A stretch of 64,000 nucleotides of DNA from Nitzschia sp. pyKryTriq1 (GCA_956465555.1 OY101116.1:1426001-1490000), one strand, 5' to 3'; shown: positions 20,444 through 31,956, counted from the stretch's first letter. Numbers and translations are program-made. The notes: generated from the sequence alone by a model not told the origin.

Positions 20444-21748
20444 CTAAACTATTGTAGATCCTTCCCATTCACCATAGTCCTTTGTGATAGAAAGTGCGCA
20501 ATGTTTGGTGCAATCAACACAAAATACTTTATGGAGCATCGCTAATATTCGTTCTTGAATCTCCTCCACAACATTGGTAGGTGTAAAGCCGTCACATGTG
20601 GAGCGAGCAATGGTAACTAGAAACGGCGGAGGAATGACGGCGGAAGCGCTGGGCGATGAATCTAGCAGTTGTTCAAGCATGCGTTCGACTCGCTCAATCG
20701 ACGCAACGATTGCGTCGATTGGATCCTTTTGAGCGGTGGATTGTGCATGAGGCATGTTCCAGAATGGAATGGCTTCTAGAATCGGATTCAAGGCTCTTTC
20801 TCCGTATGGCCGCACAAGTTCCTGGAGTCTGCGAATCGATGTCTCGCATACCTTAGGCGACGAATAGTAGTGGGTCAATCCCCCAAGGGGCGTTACGGTC
20901 GCTTCATCCGTCAATACCCCTTGAAGCTGAAGTCGAAAATCTCTTAGCCTTTGCCTGTAAGAAGAGGAATCAAGGTCAGATGGCGGATTGTTAGCTGAAG
21001 AAGAATTCTTCTGAAAACAGTTGGACTCAGTCATGACCCGAAGAAATGCAACTGTCAAATCGGGATCCACGCTATCAATATCCGTTAGATATGGATTCCA
21101 GCAAGCAAAGTAATCTAGGCAAATATCCAAAATCCAAGGCATTGAACTCTTCCGCAACAAGTCAGACATTTTGATAGCTGAATGATTGACTTGCTCCAGC
21201 TCTGTCACGTGTAGATTGAGTGTTTGTGGCAATTCCAAATCCCGTAATAGCACCACCGAGTCGTCATCCAAATAGTAAGGATGACTCCAGTCTACTTTGA
21301 GCTGAGCATGTATGCTTAGATCACAAAAATGGGCAGGCTTGGGCTTGTCCTCTGTGATTTCGCCCGGAGAGGGCTCAAATGCACCAACGTGGAACTGGTG
21401 GTGTCCACAGGGTATTTGCTTCGAAAATTTGGGCTTGATCCACTCGATCGTTTGGAGCTGGGCAGCCAACACCAAGGGAAGAATCCACTCGGCGATCCCG
21501 GAAGCTGTCGAGTCCAACAGCTCGTAGAGGTCTTTGCTACTCTCTCTATCCTCCGACGTCAATTCAGCAAAGGCCTGGCGTGGGGTAAAACATGCTGTAG
21601 CGGGAACTGTGGGGCAGGCCAAGTCGGGATGAGCGTCCAAGTGAAGCATCGACCACGGTCGAAATATCTTTTTCTTTCGGAGGATCGCATGTATGTGTTC
21701 CAGGCAATGGTGGTGGGCCTCCACGATGACCACGTCAAGAGGAGGCAT
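20444..21748 (-). CDS. UPF0489 (C5orf22-like) protein
   Basis: 434 residues from the first ATG in frame (21748, MPPLDVVIVEAHHHC); an in-frame GTG lies 7 codons upstream. Family marks: the N-terminal VEAHHHCLEHIHAI block, then MLHLDAHPDLACP (His/Asp cluster), then PWILDICLDYFACWNPYL with an Asp pair. These acidic and His positions recall the arginase/deacetylase fold to which UPF0489 is thought to belong, so metal binding is plausible. No reaction is known to me for the family. There is no targeting signal. The C-terminus carries extra Cys residues (VFCVDCTKHC). Confidence in the family is good; function is unknown. Confidence 0.75.
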   Translation of the reverse strand: MPPLDVVIVEAHHHCLEHIHAILRKKKIFRPWSMLHLDAHPDLACPTVPATACFTPRQAFAELTSEDRESSKDLYELLDSTASGIAEWILPLVLAAQLQTIEWIKPKFSKQIPCGHHQFHVGAFEPSPGEITEDKPKPAHFCDLSIHAQLKVDWSHPYYLDDDSVVLLRDLELPQTLNLHVTELEQVNHSAIKMSDLLRKSSMPWILDICLDYFACWNPYLTDIDSVDPDLTVAFLRVMTESNCFQKNSSSANNPPSDLDSSSYRQRLRDFRLQLQGVLTDEATVTPLGGLTHYYSSPKVCETSIRRLQELVRPYGERALNPILEAIPFWNMPHAQSTAQKDPIDAIVASIERVERMLEQLLDSSPSASAVIPPPFLVTIARSTCDGFTPTNVVEEIQERILAMLHKVFCVDCTKHCALSITKDYGEWEGSTIV

Positions 21749-22126
21749 CTGATGATTCTTATTTGGCACACATGGACGGGTGGAGCTGCAATGATATCGT
21801 CGGGGAGGATATGCTTTGTGAAAAGCTTCTGTAGCATGTATTTTACTGTATTTGTTGTGATGATTGATTTCCTACTACCTACTACCGGTATCATCTTGGT
21901 GATTACTCACAGAGCGTGTGAGGTTTTCGGCTCGTACTCTGTAGATCCGATGACGTACAGGAGCGGCCGGGAAATCAATGTCGGCGGATTAGAACGCAGG
22001 ACAGACCACGGAAATTGTCTTGTGAGGCAAGCGCAAAACCAATAATTCCACGATTAAAAAGTGTATCCGCGCGGTAAAGCCAATTCCTTGGTATTGTTAG
22101 TACGATCGCCAAATGGTGCAAATTTT

Positions 22127-22220
22127 GCAACATTGTTGCAAATCAGATTTGCAACATTGTTGCAAATTTTGCAACATTGTTGCAAATCGCCAAATGTTGC
22201 AAAATTTGCAACAATGTTGC
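22127..22220. repeat. Cluster of GCAACA-T-TGTTGC palindromes
   Basis: Three direct copies of the 13-base near-perfect palindrome GCAACATTGTTGC (22127-22139, 22151-22163, 22171-22183) and one reverse-complement copy (22208-22220), embedded in AAATTTTGCAA-type sequence. The phrase tcgccaaatg recurs on both flanks. Confidence 0.9.
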
Positions 22221-22730
22221 AAAAGCGCGACCAGTCGGTACAACTCTTTGAACAACTCGACTACCACTGTACCGGTACGACAAAAAATAATAATAAGATT
22301 CTCCTCGAGACCCGTTGACTTCCAAAGTAGATATTCTACTCGTAGACTACATGTACTACGAAGTACACCGCCACTCTCTAGTAGTAGTAGACACTTGCTC
22401 CAACACGCCGCTACTAGTTATGGCCGTTGTCTGGTAGATCCCAGCTCGTTGTTGGGGGGATGCCACATCAGCAGTTGTGCTGTGTCAACACATCACAAAC
22501 AAGAAGACTCCGTCAGGAACAGTTCTTTTTGAACACTGCTGCTCCAAGTTTGAGTCTTCTTTGTCGTTGTTCAAGTTCTAGTATCCCTACTCTACTAGTA
22601 GTACCACTGGTACCGCTGATGGTCTTTTTTATGTACAAGTAAGATAGTGCATTGCTGAGGAATCACCTTTTGGTTCCATTGCGTTTTTAAACATAGTACA
22701 GGTCAAGAAGGGATGAGCATCCTAAATATT

Positions 22731-22928
22731 GCTGGTCGTTAGCCATTGTTGGGTTATTTTCAAAAGTACGGGCTTCATGAAGAAGGCAGAGAAGAAGATT
22801 CATACGAAGCGTGCATACGAATGCCAACACCAGGCGCGAATGGAGGTACGGATCTCACGAGGAATACTGAGGGCAGATGCGGTTTCAATGAGAGTGCGCT
22901 TGATGGGAAGGAGAACTATTCTATTTGA
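22731..22928 (+). pseudogene. Possible gene fragment, unrecognised
   Basis: An open frame of about 60 codons between stops, with balanced composition (LGYFQKYGLHEEG, RNTEGRCGFNESALDGKE). It has a look of coding sequence but no start, no neighbours in frame and no family I recognise. It may be the remnant of a secreted protein gene or chance. Confidence 0.2.
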
Positions 22929-23718
22929 GACAATGTCTGTGATCCCGCAACAAGCAGTGTACCATTGTCCCGCCGAATAGTATTTGAAATTGAGGTCGAG
23001 AACTTCGAGTCAACTAAGTCATACATTTTTATTATGAAGCCGCGCGTTGGTGTGCATTATGGACGAAATATACATAAACATATTCGTATAAAGCAAATAC
23101 TCTGCGCGCGAGGTACGCCCGGTATGATCTTGGAGCCATACCTGGTGCAGTGTGGTACCAGTACTGTACCGGTACCGGTACAAGACGACTGACACGTCAC
23201 TCACTCGTCACGCCCGCCCCCGCCCCCGGCCGGCGGGCTCCTCGCCAAACATAAATTCGACGGTTGGATATCTGCCGTAACTAATGTGATCTGGACGTTA
23301 TGTACAGTTTTTACTTTTATTCGTGATCGTAGCTCTTGTACTGTAAAAGGAACGTGCACACTTAATGTGACGGATGGTTGGAATGTAATTTACAGTTAAG
23401 TAGACCATGCAGAAACTTTTATACCACGACGTATATAGAAATATTTTCATTTTTTTTTAGAAGTCACTGAATACTTTAAAAAAATGGGATCGCTCACATT
23501 ATTTACTGCAGAACTACCGACCGTAAGGTACTACGTACTACGAGTACTGGTGCTCTATTATCAAGAGAAAGGGAAGAATTCGTTCGATGCTTGTTTGTAC
23601 AGTACAGTACCTGGTACTCATACTGCACTGGTTCGTACCTTCATCCATCTTTCTTCACCTTTGTTTATTTTTTTCTTCTACCGCATATCCGCCGCCATCA
23701 AAAGAAATCATCATCATC

Positions 23719-25657
23719 ATGAAGGTCGACGTAGCTACCGGAACTACTTCCCGTCTTGTCTTCTTGTGTGCAGGAAGCCTCGTCTCGACGATGATGCATG
23801 CCGCCGATGGCGCTCTTCCCCCCAAAAGTCTCATTGAAAAAGAGCTTTTGCAGGAAGGTCTTCCCGATACTGGGGAACAATGGGTGACGATGCCCAACGG
23901 TATTGAATACCAACCAGCGGCTGACCTCAGTCCTCTTGCGCAACTTCACTTGCGTCAATTGACGAGCGAGAACACAACAATGGACGCCTTCGAAAAGATC
24001 TTCGCCGATGGAACGGAAACGTACTACGACGAGTACGCTCAGGCATGGCGAGCACTCGGATTTTACATTGATTGTGATTACCAGGATGAAGGCAGGCGTC
24101 GAAGTTTGCAAGATGCTGGCGACGACGAACGTGCTGGTTGCAGTCGATTCATGCTCTGGGCAGCGGTAAGTTATATTTCCTTTCCTCTTTTTTCTCGTTG
24201 TCCTTGGTATTCTCAGTCTTTGTCATCTTCTTGTTCCACTGACATATTCTTCTTCATATCATTTTTGTTTGTTTGTGTCCGTCGCTTCCTCATCGTCTTC
24301 GTGCAATCAGTACGTGGATGAAGACTACTCCGGCAATGGAGTTGGAGAGTACATGTACTACAATCGCAACGCCAACGTCTGGGATCAAGATGCCTGCACA
24401 TACGATGCTAGCAACCGATGCGTGAAAATGGATTGCCACTTGCCAGACACGCACTTCACCCTCCTTGGCTTTTTCAAGGAACCGAAGTACGACGAATGGA
24501 TGGAACAACTTTTCAAGCACGAGGGCGACTGCGTCTGGACCGATGAAGAGTACCAGTTCATGCAAGGAAACCGAGAAGTCTGGCCGAAAGGTTGCACAAA
24601 CACTTGGTTTGGTTTGCCGGGGGAGGAGGACGGGATGAGCAATTCCTCCGGGTATATCCATTACGACATCAAGCCTTCCAAGTACGGTGAAATGAGCATC
24701 GGTTTGTACACTGATTCTTCGTGTATTGTTGAATACACCGGCAAACTGGTAGACCCAGAAACGCTGATGTATGACATGGTTTGCTCGGGTCAAGCTGAAG
24801 GAGGTGATGATACTGACGCGTTGTGTTGGACCAATAAAACCAGCTACAATGATGCCTATGACACGGTCATGGCTACTACGAACTATACTAATGGAGATGG
24901 TCGTCGGCGAGGCAACCTCTGGGAATTGATGGGTGAAATGGAACAGTGGAATCGTGCCTTTGACGTTTTCAAGCAATGCCAGCCTTGCAAGACCTACGAC
25001 ATTACCCACTTCGTTGCTCGAAAGGGCTATGTGGCCAATTCGCAGGGAGATCGATACAACTGGACCAGTGCAGCTTCTGATAAAGGGGATGACCACCAGG
25101 ATGGTGAAGACGATGGCGATTTCTTTCATTGCCACGATGACGCTGGATATGACGATGTCAACCAGGTAAGCAACAGCGCCAAAGGGTATTCTTGAGTTGT
25201 TTGGTATTGACGACAGACCCATCCTTCTTTTTTATATATCAAAACTAACACCACTTTCATCCGACATTCACCGTTTGTTCTCAAAAACGAATGGTGGTAC
25301 CCCAAGTGCATGAAATTTAAGACCAAGACACGAATGATGACAGCATCTTGGCGCGATGTTGAAATGGCCGGCGCCCAAGGATCGATCACTGCCGTACAGC
25401 TCCCCGGTTTGGAAGGGACGTTTCAATACAGCTCTAAGGGGGTGGTGTACGGAGGAGGGCCCGAAAAAAAGATGTCTGACGCAGTGTCGTACGGAGTTTC
25501 CTGTGCGCTACTGTTCCTTTCCTGCACACTGTTTGGTGCCTCCTCGTACCGCCTTTTCAAAATATGCAAGGACGTATCACATTCCGTGAACGAGCCACTT
25601 GTTCCCTTCAAGGGAGTCGAGCCACTTGTTGATCGCTCCGAGGGAGTTGTAGCCTAA
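23719..25657 (+). CDS. Cys-rich type I membrane protein, lineage-specific
   Basis: Three exons: 23719-24165, 24311-25165 and 25307-25657, all phase 0, giving about 550 residues. Donors are GTAAGT and GTAAGC. The first acceptor is caatcag. The second acceptor is uncertain: AG at 25306 gives NQ|CMKFKTKTRM, whereas AG at 25216 keeps a longer open exon after a 51-bp intron. The protein has a signal peptide (hydrophobic after MKVDVATGTTSR), a long Cys-, Tyr- and Asp-rich extracellular part with several N-x-S/T sites, and one membrane span (SYGVSCALLFLSCTLFGAS) before a short tail. It is most likely at the cell surface or in the endomembrane system. I do not recognise a named family. Similar architectures are common in diatom genomes. 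Confidence 0.75.
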
Positions 25658-26234
25658 CGAAGGCAGTATTGTCAGCCACGTTGACAATAATTTGCTCCAC
25701 CTTACACTTAATCAAGTCTTCTGCTTTGTATATTACCAACTGTAACCAAACGGGAGTAGTTCAGATGACGCAACGGTAGACTAATCAATCGTAACTCCTA
25801 CTTGTACTACTGTCAGAGTATTACCACACTCGTAGTTTGGACAACTGGAAATCGGAGGTATGCGAGACGTCGATTCGCGCACTTCAAGAGCTTATGCGGT
25901 CGTAGTACGGAGAAAGAGACTTGACTCCGATTTTTCTAGAAGCCATTCCATTCTGGAACATGCCTCATACTTCGTACAGCATCCACCACCCAAAAAGATC
26001 CAGTCGAACGTGAAAAAGGGAGCCTTTTCGATATACTATGCATCGAGCATAAAATTCACCAGATGGCTTGGTGAAAAGGATGAGAATTGGTTGTTTCTGC
26101 TTTTCAGGTTTCGGAAAATTGTTTGTCGGACCACTCAATGAATCAGATGCCCTCGCTGTCAGTGTTGTGTCAAGCAATGATGATGATTGATTCATTCATT
26201 TTATGGTTGAGGCAAAAAATCACGATGATCCATC
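25658..26234. other. Intergenic, convergent 3' region
   Basis: This lies between convergent genes. Short ORFs only, and no repeat of note. Confidence 0.4.
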
Positions 26235-27842
26235 TCAATCTTGGTTGCTGTTGGTCCAATCCACCAAAAATTTGCTGAATCCCAAGTAGAAGAGGACATG
26301 ACGGATCAAATACGAACAAGCAGCAACGCCCGCATCTAAATAGACATCTTGGTCCGCGGTAGCGACCATAACTTGAGAAACCTCTCCCATCATTCCGACC
26401 CAATCCAAGCCCCCTACAGCCAGGTAGGCCACCAGCAAAAAAGTCAATGCTGGAACAAGGGTGAGATTGTCTTGGGGTTTCTCTTGTACGGACCAAGCAG
26501 TTCTCCAGGTAGTCTTGACGGGCACGAAGCCATCGGCGACCAATTTGGTATGCAGATCTGGACAGTGACTGCTACCATATAACAAAGCGGAATGAGTCTT
26601 GCGATCATCATTCTCCTTCAAGGTATTTCGCATAATATCTAACGCATGATCATTGCGCTGGGTCACCAAGAGCGACCAACCCCGATCCTGATCGGCCCCG
26701 CTTTTGTTGTTGTTATTTTTGCTCAAATTGGCATCGCTGGAAGACACCAAGACTTGTCCGAAGAAAAAGCGACGAATCGAGGCAACATCAAATTTCGCCA
26801 TGCTGGTAAATATGGGCCACGCGATTTCGCTGAGTGCGCTTGGATTGGGTGCTACCGCCGCACTGCGACCAGATTTCCTTCCGTTGCCATTGAGAAGACT
26901 GGACCAATCCAGCAAGATCACAGATAATTCCGGGGATGGAACGGTCATCCATAAGATAGCTCGCAACGCATTCGCTAGCTGGTTTCCAGGTAGGAATAGA
27001 TTGGTAAAGAGACGTCGCTTGACCAAGGACTGTGCATAAGATAGTTGCGGTGGTCCGACCAACAAGGCGGAAACTGCTTCCGCCGCCGCCGATGACGCCT
27101 GTGGATTCGGGGATGCAAGTTTCCAGAGGGGCTGCTGGGAACCAGTACTACTACTAGAACTGCCTTGTTCACCTTGATCCTTGTTGGCCAACTTGAGAAA
27201 TTCTTGCCGTGTTAGATCGGCGTGCACCCACTTGGGTTGCGTGTAATCTACTTGTGAGGCCTGACACGTCCATCCGTAGGAATTCGCCAAATTCTGGTCG
27301 TTCGGAGACGCCATGATGGGAGCCTTCAAGCGCCATCGTTTCCTGGTCGATTCATATTCGAGCAAGTCCTGATCGACGAGCAATTCGTAGTGCACGTGAT
27401 CGAGATTCTCGGAGAACTCTGCCGTGTTGTAGAAGTTAAAATAGTCGGCATCTGCAAAGTGCAGCTGGGCGTGCAAATCCACCAGTGTTTCTCCGCGCTG
27501 AAAGGTGGTCACTGCCGTCTGCATTTCCCACGTGTCTCCGTCCTTGTTCCATCGCAGATAGACGAGATCATTGTTCGGGGAGTTTCGGCTGCGATCTTTC
27601 TTCTTTTCAGTGACAAAACTGGCGCCAAAATTCGGGGCAGTGGAGGCGGACACGGGACTCTTGCTTTTACGCCGCGATGGTGGTGATTGGTGTGCTGTCC
27701 TTTGCAGTTGGAAGGAAAGCGCTCCGGGCCATCCAGCGAGGAGTAGGAGTAATACAGATACCTGTAGCACCAGTGGTACACGTACAGGTACCGGTATGAG
27801 AGCTGGTCTCACAATCATTGGTGGAACAGCGCGCTTCACCAT
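26235..27842 (-). CDS. Plastid-targeted membrane protein, unknown function
   Basis: 535 residues, single exon, ATG 27842. The N-terminus is a long hydrophobic signal ending GWPGALSFQLQR, an ASAFAP-like site, followed by a basic Ser/Pro-rich transit region, so plastid import is likely. The middle is soluble and includes YLRWNKDGDTWEMQT near residue 95. Near residue 430 there is ALLYGSSHCPDLHTKL followed by TTWRTAWSV, which resembles short His-containing blocks in TraB-like or plant plastid proteins of unknown function. Two membrane segments follow near the C-terminus (PALTFLLVAYLAV and AACSYLIRHVLFYLGF). I cannot give a reaction. It could be a thylakoid or envelope assembly factor. Confidence 0.65.
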   Translation of the reverse strand: MVKRAVPPMIVRPALIPVPVRVPLVLQVSVLLLLLAGWPGALSFQLQRTAHQSPPSRRKSKSPVSASTAPNFGASFVTEKKKDRSRNSPNNDLVYLRWNKDGDTWEMQTAVTTFQRGETLVDLHAQLHFADADYFNFYNTAEFSENLDHVHYELLVDQDLLEYESTRKRWRLKAPIMASPNDQNLANSYGWTCQASQVDYTQPKWVHADLTRQEFLKLANKDQGEQGSSSSSTGSQQPLWKLASPNPQASSAAAEAVSALLVGPPQLSYAQSLVKRRLFTNLFLPGNQLANALRAILWMTVPSPELSVILLDWSSLLNGNGRKSGRSAAVAPNPSALSEIAWPIFTSMAKFDVASIRRFFFGQVLVSSSDANLSKNNNNKSGADQDRGWSLLVTQRNDHALDIMRNTLKENDDRKTHSALLYGSSHCPDLHTKLVADGFVPVKTTWRTAWSVQEKPQDNLTLVPALTFLLVAYLAVGGLDWVGMMGEVSQVMVATADQDVYLDAGVAACSYLIRHVLFYLGFSKFLVDWTNSNQD

Positions 27843-28690
27843 CGTTCATCAATTTCGTTCTTCGTTCGGTGCAGTTTTCAAAGCAATATTAAAATGATAA
27901 GTCAGTGCTGAGACTACGTGTATCTACTACTAGTAGAGAGTAGAGAGTTGTGAGAAGACTGTGTTGATGCTGAATTGACGCCTTCCTTCGAATAATGCCA
28001 ACAAAAAAGAATAAAAACGAAGAAAGAGGGAGCTCAGCCCATCTGCTTTCGCTCTGCTTCAGTTCGGATAAATCATCGATCGTGATGAAAGGTCTGCTTT
28101 CTTCGATCGTACAGACTGCTGTACCAATACCGTACTGTACCGGCACAGTACGGTACAGTACGAACTTGTACTCTGCGCACCCCCGTCTGATAACGGTAGG
28201 TACCATACATAAGTACGGTACTTGTACAAGTACCGTACCGCGTCCAAGCAGCACGTGTCTGTGTGCATACCGGGCTACCTACCAGTACCACTCGTACAGT
28301 ACATACTAATCACCGTGCCGACTGACATGACTGCACCGACTGGCTGGACCACTACAGTACATTCTGTCGACTCTCTACCGTACCGGTGTACTTGTACCAC
28401 CTGTAGTAGAGAGAGGTAGCAGACGCGAGTGTACACCCCTTCGACCTACCTACAGTGTAGTCTCTACCCCGGTACAGTCTACAGTCTACCGGTATGTACA
28501 GTACAGTACGAACGTGGTACCGGGTAGGGCGTGTCTACTAGCTCTCTACTCTACTAGAGACTGCGCGGGAACATTAGACTACTCACGCACAATGAGTCTC
28601 TCTACTCTACTCTACGTTGTAGAGAGAGCTCTAGTAGCTAGAGTACTCACCGGTTCATGGCTACTAACTTCTATCGTACGTACCTATCTA
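27843..28690. repeat. Intergenic block of GTAC and CTCTAC/TAGAGA words
   Basis: Dense short palindromes (GTACAGTAC, CCGTACCGG, GTACTTGTAC) at 28110-28520, then CTCTACT/AGTAGAG-rich sequence at 28530-28690 just beyond the stop of the ABCF gene. No gene was seen. The small T-rich ORFs look accidental. Confidence 0.5.
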
Positions 28691-31283
28691 CTACGTACTA
28701 GTCTTGTTGAGCACCTTGAACTGAGACTTTCGGTATGCTTCAAAACTTGCGACTTGCTGGACTTTACCGTCGTTCACAACCCAGGCTTCGTTGGCAACAG
28801 ATTCAACAAAGTAATTGTCGTGCGAAACGCAGATTACAGCACCCTCAAATTTTTGGACGCTCTCCACCAAACTTGCCACAGATTCGAGATCGAGATTATT
28901 AGTGGGCTGAAAAAAAGTAGAACGACAATTTCCAAAGTTAGGCACCAAGAAGGAACAACAATACATAAACCGATTAGCGCATGGTTGGAGTTCCAAAGCT
29001 TCTCACCTCGTCCTTTAGAGAGGAAAATACATGATGGTTAGCAAGACGAATATCTAAGCAGCTCAACAGCATGGCACTGGAAACACACTGAACCCGTTTT
29101 GCTACTTACCAAAACAAGGACATGCGGACATGTATAGGATACTGCGGCCAGTGCAACGCGCGATCTTTGGCCTCCAGATAGAGCAGAAGCTGGAGTATTT
29201 TGCAAGTCCTTTATTTTTGTGCCTCCAGCATTGGCCACCGATGATCCCGACGTAACACCGCAACTAGACAAATGTCCTCGTAATTTCTGAGTGTGTTCAT
29301 TACTTCCATCGCCAGGGAAAAGCTTCTGAAGAAATTCCAGTGGTGTCAAAGTAAGGTCAATCTGATCGGCATGATGTTGATTTACCAGTGCAAAACGAGC
29401 ATGTGGGTTGCGCTTGATTTCGCCATCAGTTGCTTCGAGGTTGCCCATGATAAGTTTGACCAACGTCGTTTTCTGAGAGGTCATGTGAGAGGAGGTGCAT
29501 TTCAAAGAAGGTCAGACACAATACCACGGCCAAAAGTTGTGACAAAGATGCACAATAGCGTATACTGTTAAAAACTCACTCCATTTCCATTTTCACCAAG
29601 GAGCACAATTCGAGACTTGGAAGTGATACCAAATTCACAGTGTTGAAACAACCTTGCCGGGGTGGCATTGGGATAGCCGAATCCAACATCGAGCAGTTGC
29701 ACAACATAGCCATCCAGCTCTCCACCGGCTGAAATCTTGATAGGAAGTTCCATATCCTCTTGCAACGCAGCAAGTTCTTCCGCGTGTTCCAGATGAGCCC
29801 GTTCAAGCTTTTCGGCCTGTTTCGCCTTCATGCCCATTTTGTTGATTTGGGAGGCACTCCCTCCGTATTTAAAACCGTGACCGGCATATTCGCGCAAGGA
29901 ATCAATTTCTGCTTGTCGGGATGCTTGCTCTTTGGCAAATAATGCTTGCTCGTCCTTCCTACGTTTCGCCCAGAGAGAATAATTGCCTTTTTGCTGAGTC
30001 AAACGACGCGCGGCACCAGAAATATGGAGACAATCCGTGCACACTTCGTCCATAAAATATCTGTCGTGGCTAACAATGACAACAATGCGCTGTTTCCACG
30101 TCTCGGAGGTTGACAGTTCCCTCGCTAACCACATGACCGCCAGAATAGATAAGTGGTTCGTCGGCTCGTCTAAAAGCAAGAGATCAGGCTTGGCAAAGAT
30201 AGCAGCAGCTAGCATAGTCCGAACTCGCCACCCTCCGCTCAATTCTTTCAGCGGTCGTGCTTGTAGCGAAGAAGAAAATCCGAGATTGTCCAGCAAGTCT
30301 TTCGCCCGCCGTTCGGCAGAGTTTGCATCAATTTCTTCTAGACGCGACAAGACATCTCCATGACGTTGAGATCCTTTCGCATCCAGTTCTCCGGCAGCAG
30401 CGTTTTGATCTAGACCCTTCAACTCATCAAGTAATAAAGTACGTTCCAGGTCAGCCTCGACAACACATTCGACCGGTGTCTTCAGTCGCTGCGCATCTGT
30501 CAAATTAACTTCTTGCGACACATAGTGGACAGTGACATTCACAGGGATATCTCCCACTTGACGGGCTGCAAAGGCTCGCAATAGAGTGGACTTTCCCATT
30601 CCATTTCGTCCAATCAGACCATACCGCTTCCCCCAGACGAGTCGACATGCGGCGTCTTCTAGCAGGGGCTGACCTCCTCCAGGATTGGGCAAAGTAAAGG
30701 CTTTAGCATCCAAGGCTCCCTTGTAGGCACCCAACTGACAACGCGCTTGTACAGCAGCAATTCGCGCAGCTGTCAATTCTCTCTCTACCTCCATTCTGTC
30801 GGCTTCAGCTTGCTCAGCAGCACCAAGCTTGCCCTGCTTTCGGTTGCGTTCTTCTCTTTTTGTGGCTTTTTCATCTTTTTTCTTGACCTGTTTGGCAGAT
30901 TTTTCTGTCAGAGATACATCTTCAATTAGGCTGTTCTTGCTAGCCGCTTTCACGCCAATATTCAATGCCGGTACATCATCTTTTATGGCCAACTTTTTGA
31001 CTTCTTCCGAAAGTACTTTGGGTTCCATGATAGCAGCACTAGCAGCAGCATCGCCTCCTTGACTTCCAACTTTAGCTACCAACGCATTTGCCTTTCCCAT
31101 TGCCTCGTCTTCGTCCTCCAAATAGCCAGCACTGGCAAGAAAGCTGGATACCATCGTGGCAGTCTCTTCTCGGTCGCCGTCGCTGTCATTTTGAAATTCT
31201 TCCAAGGCGCCCACAATATATTCAAAGATATCCTCGTCCAAGTCGGGTAGGAGTTCTGTACAAATCTCGTGGACGGTAGGCAT
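28691..31283 (-). CDS. ABCF-family ATPase, GCN20/ABCF3-like
   Basis: Four exons: 31283-29580, 29472-29110, a 6-nt microexon 29012-29007, and 28906-28691, all phase 0, giving about 762 residues. Introns are 107, 97 and 100 bp. An N-terminal helical domain of about 180 residues resembles that of Gcn20/ABCF3, which contacts Gcn1. NBD1 has GRNGMGKSTLLRAF, LSGGWRVRT and LLLDEPTNHLS. NBD2 has GENGNG|KTTLVK across an intron, LSGGQRSRVALA, VLVL|DE|PTNNLDLE across the microexon, and VSHDNYF. There are no membrane segments, as usual for ABCF. The role is translation control on ribosomes and, by analogy, Gcn1-linked amino-acid stress signalling. Without the microexon the second Walker B would lose both acidic residues. 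Confidence in the family is very high. Confidence 0.92.
29007..29012 (-). other. 6-nt microexon (GACGAG, Asp-Glu of Walker B)
   Basis: On the minus strand the order is ctctctaaag, GACGAG, gtgaga. The six bases are bounded by a 3' splice AG and a GTGAGA donor, are in phase 0, and encode exactly the Asp-Glu missing between the flanking exons (..HVLVL and PTNNLDL..). Confidence 0.8.
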
Positions 31284-31956
31284 GGTATGAGTACGAGTAC
31301 CGTAGTTGTCTGTTTGTACTGTGGTGACTTTTTCCTTTGCAGCTCGATCCCAGAATCCCAGACGAGCAATACCGCTACGGTAGGCAAATAAGATATCAAT
31401 GGTCCTTGTAGCTACTGGTACCGGTGTATTGGGCGTTCAATGTTTTAATGTTGTTGACAATGGTACAGTACTTCTACCGGTATGGTACAGTACTTGTACT
31501 GTTCCGGTACCTGGTAGCATGTCATGAGCGGTTCATGGCGCGTGTGTGAGCGTCGTCGGTTGGCGTTTGTCGTGTCTCATCGTGCGGCTCTCTATCTGTG
31601 CGGGTTTTATTTGACAAGGCTGACAGCAGACAGCAGGCCGCGCGAGCGGGGCGGGCAGGGATCTTTCTTCCTCCGATCTGATCCCGGCAGGATACGGCGG
31701 TATGTACCGGTACGAGTATGTACTTGTACAGAACGTATGAGTACCAGAAAAAACCCAAACGAAACGCCGCCTTTGTATGTGACGGCATCGTTTTTCAAAA
31801 CCTCGCACGCAGACATTAGTTTGAAGTTCGAGTAGAAGACTGAGACTACAACATCTACTCAAGGACCTCATCTCATTGTCAGCCGAGTCCGCAAAGAGCG
31901 TATTATACGAGTCTTAGACTACAAGTACTTTGGACATCAAATAAAGAAGAACCAAG
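31284..31956. promoter_or_regulatory. Divergent intergenic region with GTAC words
   Basis: This is the shared 5' region of the ABCF and MSS51-like genes. Palindromic GTAC/TACCGGT words occur at 31280-31310, 31400-31515 and 31695-31745. No gene was seen. Confidence 0.45.

Larger units (their letters stand above)
21749..23718. other. Gene-poor stretch with palindrome cluster
   Basis: Almost 2 kb without a convincing gene. It contains the GCAACA(A/T)TGTTGC palindrome cluster (22127-22220), CTACTA/TAGTAG-type and GTACCGGTAC words (for example 23150-23190, 23520-23650), a GC-rich patch near 23215-23235, and a possible gene fragment at 22731-22928. Confidence 0.45.

Noticed and set aside
21329-22045. 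Long plus-strand ORF opposite the UPF0489 gene
   Set aside because: It is a shadow frame of the conserved minus-strand gene and has no family-like blocks.
22127-22220. CRISPR-like array
   Set aside because: The units are palindromic, only 13 bases long, partly inverted, and the spacing sequence is itself repetitive.
24290-25222. 310-codon minus-strand ORF opposite the secreted protein gene
   Set aside because: It mirrors exon 2 of a gene with signal peptide, consistent splice sites and Cys pattern, and its own composition is not protein-like.
27995-28420. Overlapping Tyr/Thr/Val-rich ORFs in the GTAC block
   Set aside because: They arise from GTAC-word repeats read in frame; there is no homology and several frames are equally open.
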